A DNA stretch of 64,000 nt from Channallabes apus (taxonomy: Eukaryota > Chordata > Actinopteri > Siluriformes > Clariidae): the NCBI GenBank assembly GCA_030522415.1, contig CM060105.1, positions 12,132,206-12,196,205 of the forward strand, read 5' to 3'. The stretch's first letter is position 1. Each line of letters opens with the position of its first letter. The translations under genes and the position numbers were made by a program. Positions 41,813 through 54,680 of this stretch are shown one piece after another. The notes below the pieces were generated by a model. The model made no database searches. It was not told where the DNA came from and was given only the letters and a program-made list of their open reading frames with translations.

Positions 41813-42155
41813 CAGTGGCTTGCAAAAGTATTCGCCCCCCATGAACTTTTCCACATTTTGTCACATTACAGCCACAAACATGAATCAATTTTATTGGAAT
41901 TCCACGTGAAAGACCAATACAAAGTGGTGTACACGAGAGAAGTGGAACGAAAATCATACATGATTTCAAACATTTTTTTTTACAAATAAATAACTGAAAA
42001 GTGGAGTGTGTGTAATTATTCAGCCCCCTTTGGTCTGAGTGCAGTCAGTTGGCCATAGACATTGCCTGATGAGTGCTAATGACTAGAGAGCACCTGTGTG
42101 TAATCTACACTCTCTCCATCGCTGTCTGATATACAGCACAGGTGTTTAGGTTCTG
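41813..42155 (+). mobile_element. Tc1-like transposon, end fragment
   Basis: CAGTGGCTTGCAAAAGTATT follows a TA and continues with the long TIR sequence of a fish Tc1 family ('cacattttgtcacattacag', 'tcagccccctttggtctgag'). It breaks off near 42155 before any transposase. Confidence 0.7.
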
Positions 42156-42433
42156 TTACCTGACAAAACAGGATAAACACATGCCATTTAAACAGCAATC
42201 ATTTTATTTCACTTTTTCTGAGTCTTAGTGTGCAAACCTCGAATCAAATCATTAATGTTCGCCAAGTAAGTGAATGCATTTTAAAAACTATTTTTCTGAA
42301 GTGGATTGTCTATTGGTGTCAACAAAATTCTAGCCATATGGCAATATTAGTATATTAGTTTATCAATTTCTTTCACAATACTGATTTCTGACAAACAGTC
42401 ACTAGATTAGGAGACTGACAGGGATCATATTTA

Positions 42434-43136
42434 GGCTGAATCCCATTTCTACCCCTTACCCCTTCACATAGCCCTACCCCTCCGTTTGGCGCGTTCACGT
42501 GAAGGGGTAGGGGTGTCTCATTTCTCTTTTGGTTGGAGGGGGAGGGGGAAGGGGAAGGGCCAGATAGCCCTTCAAACGAAGATTTTTCAGGACCTCACTT
42601 CAAACGAAGGGCTAAGAGAAATTTTCAACATGGCGGCTCACTCGAGCAAACAGACCCATAAATGTAAATTTTTGCCATAAATAAAGATTTTTATGACAAG
42701 TTTTCATTATATGTATATTACCTCTAGTCTTGTGTTTGTGTTTATGGTGATGTTCTGTAAAGAAATGTTTGCAAAAAAAATCGCTAAAGTTTGCTAGCGG
42801 CTAGCACCGATTGCACGATATTACAAATATATATTTTATTTTTATATATTTTTATAATTTATATTATGTATAGGGATGAAATACGGCGCGAAAATACTTT
42901 GGGAGTGAGTAATCTCTCTCTTATTGCAATGTGTGATAAACATCGGCGCATGTCCTTTAACGTAACATTAGGAACTAGTGACAACGTATGATGACGTATA
43001 ACAGTGTTGTAGTGGTGTCCCATTTCTTAGGGGAAAAATTTAAACCCTTCCCCTTTCCACTTCGTTTCAAGGGACAAGGGGAAGGGGAAGGGGTAGGGGA
43101 AGGGGAAGGGGTAGAAAATAGAAATGGGATTCAGCC
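42434..43136. mobile_element. PIF/Harbinger-type MITE, copy 1 (703 bp)
   Basis: TIR GGCTGAATCCCATTTCTACC at the left and its complement at the right, flanked by TTA on both sides (42431-42433, 43137-43139). A TWA trinucleotide duplication is the PIF/Harbinger signature. The right subterminal region has six G4 tracts. Confidence 0.8.
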
Positions 43137-43629
43137 TTATACTTTTACATTTAGCTGTTTAATCTGCTGTTAGTTTTACGTCCGTATTCACAGACTATAT
43201 CCTGGCCTGCTGTACTGAATGTGAGTCCACTGCATTTGGCGCTGCTTGTGTCTGAACGCAGCCAATCGTCTATCACATGATGGCAGGGAAAGGCACAGCC
43301 AATCAAAATGTTCATATGTGTTTTGGGGGCGGGAGGACTCAAGGAGAGAACGTGATTTATCCCTTTCTGCGTGTCTAGGTTAATGTTGACAGAACGATTT
43401 AAAAAAAAGTGGATTAAATTATTGGTGGGGACATTTCAATGGTCGGAGGATATTGGTGGGGACACATCCCCTCCGTCCACCCTAAATCTACGCCCCTGTA
43501 TATATATAATTTAAAACTATTTATTCATTTGTCTTTTATTTACTTACTTACTAGCGAATGCTTTTTTAGGGCTCTTAAAACTACGGCAGTATGAATGACA
43601 ATGGAATAGGACGTGTGAGTTGCACCGGT

Positions 43630-43661
<32 letters not shown>

Positions 43662-43786
43662 ATTAAATTCTTAAAACATCGTGTTCACCCATGCACTGAA
43701 AAAAAGAACTTGTAAGATTTACTTGATAAAATCCTCATAACAATTTGGACACAGATTTTAAGTAAATTTTATTGCTCCAATATTAA

Positions 43787-44624
43787 GGCTGAATCTCATT
43801 TCTACCCCTTCCCCCTACCCTTCCATTTGACGCGTTCACGTGCAGGGGTAGTGGTGTCTCATTTCTCTTTTGGTTGGAGGTGTAGGGGGAGGGGGGAAGG
43901 GCCAGATAGCCCTCCAAACGAAGATTTTTCAGGACCTCACTTCAAACGAAGGGCTAAGCGAAGTTTTCAACATGGCTGCTCACTCGAGCAAACAGACCCA
44001 TAAATGTTAAGTCATTTTTGCCATTAATAAAGATTTTTATGACAAGTTTTCATTATATGTATATTACCTTTAGTCTTGTGTTTGGTTTTATGGTGATGTT
44101 CTGTAAAGAAACGTTTGCAAAAAAAATCGCTAAAGTTTGCTAGCGGAAAGCACATATTGCACAATATTACAAATATATATTTTTATGTCACATACACTTT
44201 ACTGCATGCTACAAACAAATATGAAAGTTCAGTAGCACGGCATTTTGCCGAGCATTTGATAACGCATTGTTTGTTTTGCTTACACTATTCTTACTTATTG
44301 CAACGTGACCACAGTTTTGTAATTTATATTCTGTATATGGACGGCTGAGGAAACCCGAAGACTCATCCGTGTTCGTGGTGAAAATGAGCAACTTTTTTAA
44401 AAATCGAAATACGGCGCAAAAAACCTTTGGGAGTGAGTAATCTCTCTTATTGGAATGTGTGATAAACATCGGCGCATGTCCTCTGACGTAACATTAGGAA
44501 CCAGCGACAACGTATGATGACGTATAACAGTGTTGTCCCATTTCTTAGGGGAAATATTTATACCCTTCCCCTTTCCACTTCGTTTCAAGGGACAAGGGGA
44601 AGAAAATAGAATTGTGATTCAGCC
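43787..44624. mobile_element. PIF/Harbinger-type MITE, copy 2 (838 bp)
   Basis: Same TIR and interior as the copy at 42434, flanked by TAA (43784-43786, 44625-44627). It lacks most of the G-tract array and has an internal segment that copy 1 lacks. Flanks look like parts of another repeat, so it is nested. Confidence 0.8.
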
Positions 44625-45344
44625 TAAGTAAAACTCACCCGTAATTGTCAGGTAAAATTTACTTAATTAAATTAACAATAAAATAAATCAAGTAAAAGTT
44701 ACATAATTATATTTAATGCACAAATTAGATTTATTTAAAATAATCAAGTAAAGTTGCAGGAACCTTAATTTTATGAATTTACTATCATTTTGTTTTGTGA
44801 GATTTTCCCTTAACTTGGTTTTATCAATTTATATTACTCCCTATAATAATGTAAACATTGCTAATTTATGTTTTGGAAAGAAACTTAAGTAATTATTTCA
44901 TCTATATCTTTCATAAATCACACAACTAAAATATAATTAAACAGTTTATTCACCAACATTACCAAATATTTGTGACATTCACAGTCTAGATCCAAGTTGT
45001 CTTTTTAATAAAAGTGCATTCAGCTAAATTTTGCATCCATAGAAAAAAACTGCACGGCACCAGGGCCTGAAATACTTGTTTTAAACAAAATTGTGTAAAA
45101 TAATAAATAAATAAAATACAGCATTCATTTAGAAATAAAATGCAGCAGAAAATACATTAAACAAACTGTAGAATAAACGTTAAAACGTAATAGCCCTCGG
45201 AAGCAGTGAAGTTGCAACATTCAAATCAGCACTCTGGACTAGTGCACTTAAAAATATGCCATTGAAACCATAACGCATTAAAACATTAAGCTGAACATGT
45301 AAACACAACATGTAAAGACTTGTAGTCAAGCCAAATCAAATGTT

Positions 45345-45560
45345 TTAAGATGATAACTTCATCTTTAAAGCTTGCACTTTTGGTGATAGCTTAATCCCAT
45401 CAAGTTCTAGAAGAACTTTCTGAAAATAGCCCCGAGCACTGTGCTACACATTTGAGCTATTGGCACATTCTTGCAAAATTTCCTCTCCTTCAAGGATTAT
45501 GGATACACCAACCGGTTCTTCCCCTTCAACAGCACGGACGACAAGGATTTTAAGAAGGTG
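45345..45560 (-). pseudogene. Third SAMD3-like family copy, C-terminal fragment
   Basis: The minus strand reads LLKILVVRAVEGEEPVGVSI then ILEGEEILQECANSSNV, TAG, and in the same frame FQKVLLELDGIKLSPKVQAL before a final stop at 45345. It aligns with exon D of the first copy (VSIMIEGIQVIS... and LELDGGKCLKKV). About 25 residues in the middle are deleted and one in-frame TAG is present. Confidence 0.55.
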
Positions 45561-46615
45561 TCACTTCGTCTGTCCCCCTGCATAAAATTTACAAGAAAAT
45601 AAATCATTTATTTTGAGAAACAAAAAAAATCTGAATTGCTTCAACCTGTGCTGACTTCATTGAGAAAAAAATAATAATAAAAATAAATGATAATAAAAAA
45701 ATGACCATCACTTCATATACTTCATATTGTTAAACTTGGGTTAAATTGCTTTAGCACTAATCTTGCATCAGTAAAACATGGCATGAGATGGCTTTACAGT
45801 GTCAGGAAATCCTATGATGAATGCTGAGTTTGTATTTAAAGGGTTAGTCCAAACATGAAAATTCGTTCAATAATTACTCATATTTATATATTCATTTGCA
45901 TTTATATGCTTCTGTCCAATACAACAAACACTATATTCAAGGTATTAATAAATTGTATAATTAATAAGAAAACAATGCTTTACCAGGCAATCATCAAAGA
46001 GATCCTATTCAGATTCACGTCTCATCTTTACGCTTTGTTTCTGTGAAAATATTTACATTGTATCATTACATAATCTTTTATTCGTACAACTACATTTAGG
46101 CCTTTATCCAAAGCAAATTACAAAAGAGGAAGGCATCAAGCATGTCAAGCAGTGCTACTAACACAAAGTTTCTGACACCGTTAGAAACAGATATTTGCAT
46201 TTCTGCTTTAATATCCGTGTTATTTATTGGTGACTTTGACGGTTGTCTGTTACAATATTTTTCTTAAATATTCACCATTCAAATAATTGTTTTATGTAGA
46301 TAAGTTACAGCAGAATTCGTAGAAAACAGACAAAATAATGTATTTAGTCTTTCTAAATACCAGAATTGATTTTTATGTTGTTTCACTGTTCAAAAGTAGC
46401 AGTTATTCTTCAATGAATGTTTTCTATAATGAGGATTAACGTCTGCTTTGGAAGAGAGGTCAAATAAACAAATGTTCACAATGGGGAAAAAAAGTTAAAT
46501 AAAATGCCTTTATTTCACTTCAGAGACCTATGAAAAAATAAATTCTAGTAAGTATAAAACGCCATGGTCAGTTTTTATCCCATATAATGTACACACATTA
46601 TATGATAAAAAAAAA

Positions 46616-46672
46616 AGTAGAAAAAAACAATGATCAGTTCTTATTCAGGACGTCCCATACTATATACACACC
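46616..46672. repeat. Flank repeat, left of piggyBac remnant
   Basis: 'gtagaaaaaaacaatgatca...tactatatacacac' recurs in direct orientation at about 48861-48918, just right of the piggyBac element. Confidence 0.8.
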
Positions 46673-47300
46673 AAATATGAAACTATTTTACTGCAGCATT
46701 TTTGAGATATTGGACATTATTACACTTTAACCCTCTGAGGTCCGCGAACGCATATATGCGTTTTGAGGTGTTTTCCCCTGATGACGCCAATAAGAACTTA
46801 AATTACACTTTCAGTTTTGATCGTACAGACAAGATCTATATATTATTCGAATCTGTAAAGTGTCTACTTTTTTTTGTATGCACACATGTTAAAAAGAAAA
46901 CTTTGTGCATTAATAAAATAAATAAAATAAACCGGGTGCGCTTTCAGCCGTCTCAGTCTCCGCCAAAATCTTTTTGAAACACGTCACTAAAATGAACTGA
47001 AACTCCGCGAATACTGCACACACAGACATGAGAAATATATCTATAGAAAGCTTAAAGGGTCTACTTTTAAATGATGCAGGTCACCGTGAAAACAAACAAT
47101 CTGCTTTTATGTAATCCGTATGAAAGTAATGAGTGGTACAGATTCTCCTGTATCGGCTCATTACAGCTAATGTGCTCCCGCCTCCCTGCGCGCGCGCTGT
47201 TCATATGGAAATGACCTGAGGTGAGGCAGGTGATCAAGTACACACCCCCATGGCATAAAACAACAAGCTGCATCTTACTTACTGTTTCTGCGTTTGAATG

Positions 47301-47441
47301 ATGTCACGCTACACGGGTGAAGAAGCGCTTCAGATGGACAGCGATGAAGAATTTACTTTCTCATCAGAGGAAGAGACTCAGACGAGGAACGGCTTTATTT
47401 AGAACAACGTCTGGACTCAACGGAGGATATAATTCCTGACG
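47301..47441 (+). pseudogene. piggyBac transposase N-terminal fragment
   Basis: The start codon and acidic leader are present, with one frameshift near 47375-47385 and a donor right after IIPDE. The Asp-triad domain is missing, so it is not functional. A later short block near 47731 may be a second exon. Confidence 0.6.
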
Positions 47442-48006
47442 AGTAAGTCTTTTATTCTCACTATCATTGCTCTATATTTTATATGTACATTTGGAAAATA
47501 CTAAATGCCAGCAAGAGTAAAATTGGTTAAAATATTAAATATGCACGCTACTTACAAGCCCGCAATAAAATCTGATTACGATCTGTCTAAAGTTTTATTA
47601 TTTTATATATATATACGTGTTTTGTATTGTTTTGACCGTGTTTCAGATGGTCAAATTGTTCACCAGCTGTTGTTTGTGAATGATTGTATGCGCGTCCATT
47701 CTTCAAGTTTCAATTTTTGTTTTTGTTTAGGACTGTGGCTGCATCACCGGCGCGTGCACAAGACAGTCACGTGAGTGTCGTTCAGTTTCGAGTTCACTGG
47801 AGAACCACGAGTAAGTGCACATTCAGTATATCATAGATGTTAGTTACATATAACTATATTATATAAATATATAATACAATATAGTCATCATAGTCAACTG
47901 TAGTGTATTGTAGAAAAAATGTAGTACAGTGTTGGTAAAGTCATTTGTTCTGGTAATTACAAAGAGCTGTTGTTGTTTTCTATATTATAATATACAGTAT
48001 ATAGGC

Positions 48007-48008
<2 letters not shown>

Positions 48009-48098
<90 letters not shown>
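48009..48098. repeat. (AT)n microsatellite
   Basis: About 40 AT units followed by a short TG run, inside the piggyBac remnant. Confidence 0.95.
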
Positions 48099-48919
48099 TT
48101 ATATATCTATATATTATTGTTAGGTATATTTTCTGTTATAGTGGCTGCAGTAATGCTGCTAAAAAGTCAACTTTGATTGTTCCTAATAAACTGTTTAACT
48201 GAACTCGCAAATGAATCTCAAGATTTTTTTGTGTGTCAAATACATTCTCAAATAACCTAAACAATGAAAATATATAAACTTATTTTATCCTCAGATTCTT
48301 TCTTGTAACTCTCCTGTCTCAGTCACATACCTGTCTGATGGCTCATTATGCAGATCAGTATGCAGGCCTTTGTCTTCTCAGGTGTGAATCACTGCATTAG
48401 TAATGATAGATCACGCCTTCTCGCATAGACCCTTTACACTCAAAAAGTGACTTAAAAAGTGTTAATCACTATATTGTTTTCTGTGAGCAAGTAAACAAGA
48501 TCATTTTCACATCATTTTGAAGCAAAAACACTAGTCCACCAGCCCTTGTGAAACAATGTCTTGTGAACAAATTGTCTGTATGAGTTTCATGGCCTTATTT
48601 CAGCTACTTTTTTTTTCACAAAACTTACTAACCACGCATAATATTTTTTTCCTAAAAAATGCAAACACGTACATTCATTTTGGTCAGGTATTATTGTAGA
48701 ACAGTTTGTACTGATTACAAGAAAAATACAGGTTGGTCAATAATATATTATAAGTAGCTGAAAAAAGCACAAATATCAGAGCATGTCCAAACATCTCAAG
48801 GGCCACAAAATCACCCCGGACCTCAGAGGGTTAAAGGGGTATAAAGACCCCATTTCTAATAAGTAGAAAAAAACAATGATCAGTTCTTATTCAGGACGTC
48901 CCATACTATATACACACGA

Positions 48920-50660
48920 CATATGACACTATTTTACTGCAGCATTTTTCAGATATGGGGCATTCTCTCTGTGTTGTTCATGAAACTACCGTAATCACTG
49001 TAATATGCGCGCGCACTAAAATCAATCGCGGCTGGCTTGACCGTGTTTTTCTGAACCGCGGCTGGCTTTACCGCAGTAAATTAGAGCTGCTGTCAATACT
49101 GTATGAACATATGTACAGGTTCTTTACTCGTAACTCATTAATAAAGTTCGGCTTCAGAAAAAAAAACGTTTATTGCTAGTGCTCTTTTACCATTTAATGC
49201 TTTAACACACACGACTCAGTTTGTTCAGAAATGGCATCTAACTGGCGAGCCTTTGTCTGAACACGCCGTTTTCACTCGGGGTGGGGGTAAGAAACACACA
49301 TCTCAGTGTATTAATCCGCGCGCTCGGTTCGTTATTATTTTATTTATTTATTTATTTACCACAGGGGGGCTCCGTAGGTTCAGGTTTTTACACGAAAACG
49401 GTGTTTTGTGAATCTCCACACTATTAAAAACTGAAATTGCTAATTGTACGTCCTGAGATTAAGATGAACATTAATTGGGAGTCATGAAAGCGAGAATCAC
49501 ATCCAAAAAAGAAAGCTAAACTTACCTCGAACACGACAAACTCCAGCTGCAGCCACGCCGTGTTGTAACCTCCGTGATGATTCCCAACCGACTGATACAC
49601 ACCGCGGGCACAGCGACTCCAAACACGGATGCGCAGTTTAATTTGCACACATTTTCGGCTTCAGTAGACACACAATACTTCAGACTGAAACACGACTGCC
49701 CCCTACAGGTAATGAAGGGCATGTTCACAGCTTCCCGCACGCAGCCGCGCAAAGCCGCGGCAAGTCACGGGATCCCTTTTCTCGAAACGCGGGTTTTTAA
49801 TGGCGACATCTGTAACAAGTACCACAATGGAGTACAAGGTCAGCTGAAGGTCAAATGTGTGTTTTAACTTTGTGATTTAAATATCTGACTCCAAGACATT
49901 GAATTAATTATCTTATAATGTATAATGTTTTAGTTATTGTTAGAAGTGTAACATCTCAGTGTTTTATTTACATATAAGCTGGCCAAAGCCAAAACAAGGA
50001 AAAATAAAGTATCAGTTTTCTATTAACAGAATAAGGATTATATAAGACTTCTAAACTCCTCCCACTGTCCAGAACATTCTGTAGATGTGAGAGAGCGGAG
50101 ACTGAGACGGCTGAAAGCGACCCTGTTCATTTTCTTTATTTTACAAAAGCACAGTGTTTTATGGATATTGGGAGTGTACATAAATAAATGTAGACCCTTT
50201 ACAGATTTAAATGATGTACTACACTTATGCATACGATTAAAAACGACGGCCCATTTTAAGTTCTTTTCACAGTTACAAGGAAAAAATACAAGTTGTCCTG
50301 CCGGCCGAGTGATAATTACAGGGCTGATAGTGGAAAAAATTCCTGAGCCTGAACTTTTTTTCCTTGCTCCCGAGGTGAGTAGGGGTGGGGGGACTATGTA
50401 TGCGACGCACTTTTAACACATAACTTGTTGGCCCCTGGGCCCAAATATATAAACAGCCTATGTATAACCCTGAACATCATTATTGTCAAGTGGCTCTTTT
50501 TAGATATTTTCATATTTGCATTAAGCCTCCAGTATTATTCAAGAAAATACAGCATTTTCTTCTCAATATGTTCAGAGCCTAGATTGACGTTATTAGCCCA
50601 TCTTAGTACAATCACTGGAAGTAAATGCTACAGATGCTACAGCCAGACCAAGACAGGTCA
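48920..50660. other. Spacer without recognised gene
   Basis: Several short ORFs but no recognisable protein. GC-rich patches near 49000-49080 and 49540-49780 may be old element ends. Confidence 0.5.
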
Positions 50661-50666
50661 GTAATA

Positions 50667-53010
50667 CCCCTTTTCCACTTCTCCGGTTCCTGTGCCGGTT
50701 CCGTGCCGGTTCCCAATTTTGGAACCAGTGCCGAGCGTTTCCACAGAAAAAAATTGGTGCCAGTGCCCTAAAATAAGCACCGAACCGGTTTTATGCGCTA
50801 AAATGCCCCCCTGCCACGGACTGCCCCCCCCTACATAATCTCTATCAAATATTATATTAGGACATACATTCATAGGTTTATTATTATCAAATATACTATT
50901 ACTATTATAATTAACCCTACACTGTAAAAAATAAATCCTGAAAATAGTTGTTGGAAAAAAGAAATATATGTTGGGCTAATATAATGCTGGTGTCAAAAAA
51001 GAAAAATATGTTTTCTCAATGATTGTATAAATTTCATTACTCAACTACGAAAGTTTCATCAAGGCAATGAGTATAACTGTGTTCATGAAACATTTAACTG
51101 CACACAAACAATCTTATGTTGGACGAACAAGACGGACCTCTGCGCATGCGCAAACGCGTTCTTCCAGAATTTTCGAACTTCCCGCTATTTCCTCCCGAAA
51201 TGGTGAGTACTTCATGGAAACTAACTGTCCTGCAAAGTAATCAGCAATTTTAGCTTTATAACATATATTATCCAGCAGCAAGCTTTAGAACATTATATTT
51301 TCGAGTGTTTATTTATATAATGTGGAGTGTTACAGTAGTTATCTGGCAATGCACTCGTTTCAGCTCCTAACGCATTTTTTTTCAGATGGTATGTACATTG
51401 ACATTAATGTTAATCTATGAAACCGCTAAAGTTTACTTACGTTACATACATTTTAATCATTTTAATGACTGATAATTTCAAAGGCTATTTGAAAAAGACG
51501 GGGCGTTAGTGCGCAACTGAGGGAGCTTAATGTTCTCACTTCATCATTCATTAACCTTATAGTGTCTGAAAACGGTTATAATGGCTAAACGGGTATAAAT
51601 GGCTAATTTTTTGTCTAGCATTTTTTAATTATTGGCACATTTCACTATGGTTGTTTTATGGTTTTGAACTACAAACGGTTAACTTAATTGGTTATTCATA
51701 TATTTTTCTTTTTGTATTTCAGGTATTATAGGGAAAATATCTGGGAAACAGTGCTTACTGCATCTGCAAACAATCTTGGAGCTTGGCAAAATTATTTCAC
51801 AACATTTTTTTTTATTTTTTTTATCTTAAACCATTTCTGAGTTAAAGTAAATATTTTATTTTCAAATAAGCCACTGTACGTTTTTACTGAGAAATATCAG
51901 TATGTTTTGTTCTACAAGGCAGAAGTCTATTTTTCCAGTATACTGTTTTGACTGAGTGTGATATTAGTAAGCTTTGTAACATGAATGTTAAGGGCACAGT
52001 TTCATTCTTGCATTTTGGAATGTTATTTGCATATTTTGTTATAACAATGCAGCAGTTGTTTATTTGTTGAAATAGAGTAGCTGGATTGCACTTAATCAAT
52101 GTTGATAGTCTTTAACAGGTGTTTAAAGTTTACATTAAAAAAATATTCAAATTTAGAGGAATGTGTCATGTTATTTGAAATGTGGCTACAGTGAATAACC
52201 TACTCAAGTAAACTTTAAGATGTAAATTTTATAATTATGCAAGCATAATTTCCAATTCAAAATGTACCTTTCAGTCAACTTGGAACATTTAATTGACACA
52301 ACATTATATTTCAATTTGAGACTGCTTGTTGGCCTAACTAGGCATGTTTATTCAGCATAGAACATTTAGTTGACAGAATGTTTTATTTCAATTTGTGTGT
52401 ACATTTAGAGGTAATCAGCACAGCAAAAACAAAATAGTTTATACAACTTAAATTGAGCCAACTAAAAATTTTAGATGCAACAGGTCACTAGAAATTTTTT
52501 AGTTGGAGTAGCAAGAATTTTTTTACAGTGTAAGCACATGACAGCCGTCGAGACGATTAATACAAATCCCCCAAAATAATTATTTTATGGCACATTTAGT
52601 TTGCAGGGGTTTGTCAATTTAAAAATAAATTATTTATCACCAATTACACTAAATAAATATAGTTTGTGGTAAAAAAAAAATTACAATAAACGATTTTTAT
52701 TATAAAATAAGCAATATAAAAATATACATGTTGTATATGAAAAAATATATAATTTATTTATGTTTTCCCCAATAAATTTTTTTTTTATGTTGGTTATTTT
52801 ATAATCAGTAAACCATAAACCTACTGTATGAATTTATGTTATAATACAGTATATTATTTGAAAGAGATTATGTACGGGGGGGCAATCCGTGGCAGGGGGG
52901 CATTTTAGAGCATAACACCGGCCCCTAAACTCACCTGGTCTAGTCGTGAGAACCCGTGACGTCATGTGCGGTGGGCGGGGTTATAGGGAGCGTTTAAAAA
53001 AAAATGGCAG
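50667..53010. mobile_element. Inverted-repeat (hAT-like MITE) element, split by another insertion
   Basis: The left arm 'aaaatgcccccctgccacgg...cccctacataatctc' (about 50801-50844) is the inverse of the right arm 'gattatgtacgggggggcaa...gggggcattttagagcat' (about 52868-52913). The left end carries 'ccccttttccacttctccgg'. Class is by resemblance only. The 50920-52530 element sits between the arms. Confidence 0.45.
50920..52530. mobile_element. 1.6 kb TIR element (CACTG...CAGTG) nested in an inverted-repeat element
   Basis: Ends CACTGTAAAAAA and TTTTTTACAGTG are complementary over at least 12 bases, with TA outside both. CACTG ends occur in fish CACTA (EnSpm)-type elements, but the TA flanks leave the class open. 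Inside is an NRF1 palindrome (51141-51152), a short ATG-gtgagt exon-like start (51200) and repeated 'caactaaaaa' motifs near the right end. No transposase. Confidence 0.55.
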
Positions 53011-54585
53011 CGACCCAAACGTGGGAATAATAGTACTCCAAAGTACACAGGAATTGATTAACTAATTGATTATCCTCCGCTAATTTCTTACATAAAGTGA
53101 CGAGTGGGTGGGCGATATTAAATGACAGGTCAAGCTCAAATTAATTCCTGCCACAATTCTGAGCGATTCTGCGCGTGCGGTGTCTCCCCTGCTCGCTCAA
53201 CATGTTCTCTGCCTGCATGTGCGTGCAACATTTATTTTCTCAACTTTGTCCAGTGTTACAAAACAGCCACAAAACCAGCCAATCACAGACATCCACACAC
53301 TACTGCTGATTGGCTGTTCCTTCTCTATCACCTGCGCATCTCAGATCTAGAGAAATGACAGATCAATGTCCGCGAACCTGTTTTTTTTTTCTTCCCGCAG
53401 CCACAGTACGCCGCAAATCCGCCGTGGTGCCGGAACGCTATCACCCCTGTCATTATTAAATAAACTGCTCTGGAACGACCCGTTGGTGACCTGCATTGTT
53501 CTAACCATTCAGTACCCAGATACCAAAAATGGTTGGGAAAAATATTCCCTCTTTTAACCCACTTATGTTGGGGATGTTATAAGGCATTTCACAGCCGTTT
53601 CTCCTGCATTTTGAACCTGTAATCTAATGAACATAACAAATGGAAAAAGGGATTTTCTGCAGCGACTGGTCGACTGTAATATTGTGAATGTTCAGTTATA
53701 TAAAAGGAAAACCATTCAGCAGACAAGATTAATAAACAATAACTTTAAAACAGAGAGTATCTGATACTCAATGTATTTTCTGATGGTCACCATATTAGTA
53801 GAAAATCACCTGCTGCTGATCATGACAGATATTATTATACACATATCTCACATCTGGTAAATACCTAATTATAGCAGCCCCACATCAGCAAAACTAACAA
53901 ACAATTAATGTGATCTAGATATTCTTACGAGAGCTGTAGTGCTATTTCTTTATGAACCAGGACACTTATGAGACACGCATGTGTGTACACACAGTTATCT
54001 CAGGACCGCTAACACACACACACACACACACACACACCAATTTATCACTGATGTTACCTTTTTATATGTTCCAAAAAAATATAATGTTTCTATGCCTTTT
54101 CATTTCATTAGTTAGCATTAGCTAGCAACACAGCTACATTGTCTGGCAACTTTTAAGGTGGAATGTTTCTGTGTATTTTACTCAGTGCAGGAGTTAACAT
54201 CATGAATCACTCAACTCACTTTAAGGTAACTACGGCAACTTAAACCCTGTTTCTCCTCACCTGGAGAGAAAAGTGATTAAATGTGGTGCCGGTGCGCTCC
54301 GACAGAACTACAGCTGTGATTCTAACCCATAACAGTCCTACTGCAAGCAGCAACACACACATTTACACATAATGATATATATATATAAACAACACCTACC
54401 AAGAACATGATCTGAGCAGTTACTCTGTTTATCTAACGATACGGCAGCAGCAGGAGTGTGTGACATTGTGTGTGTGTTTACTCTATAGTAACACTTAGAG
54501 CTTTAGGATCCAAACCTCATCGTTATCATTTTCAGAAAACCAGCTCGGAGGAATTGTCCCTCAATGATAAATCTTTTAAATGTGA
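53011..54585. other. Spacer without recognised gene
   Basis: Mixed composition with a (CA)n at 54011-54038. No coding sequence supported. Confidence 0.5.
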
Positions 54586-54589
54586 AATA

Positions 54590-54590
<1 letters not shown>

Positions 54591-54667
<77 letters not shown>

Positions 54668-54680
54668 ACACACACACACG
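54591..54680. repeat. (CT)n/(CA)n microsatellite
   Basis: A short CT run passing into about 38 CA units with one interruption. Confidence 0.95.

Larger units (their letters stand above)
46731..48830 (+). mobile_element. piggyBac-type element remnant (2.1 kb)
   Basis: TTAA at 46727-46730 and 48831-48834 flank matching ends CCCTCTGAGGTCC and GGACCTCAGAGGG, the piggyBac arrangement. Inside, 47301-47441 reads MSRYTGEEALQMDSDEEFTF then SSEEETQT, and a shifted frame gives EERLYLEQRLDSTEDIIPDE, the acidic N-terminus of piggyBac-type transposases, ending at a gtaagt donor. The catalytic domain is absent. A long (AT)n lies at 48009-48088. Confidence 0.8.

Noticed and set aside
42486..42680. 64-residue ORF 'MARSREGVGV...'
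   Set aside because: Lies entirely in the terminal part of a PIF/Harbinger-type MITE.
47929..48123. 64-residue ORF rich in Ile/Tyr
   Set aside because: It is the translation of the (AT)n microsatellite and has no independent support.
49424..49867. Three overlapping ORFs on both strands
   Set aside because: Mutual shadows in a GC-rich patch with no family resemblance.
50087..50416. 109-residue ORF
   Set aside because: No recognisable domain, no splice context, and composition typical of repeat-derived sequence.
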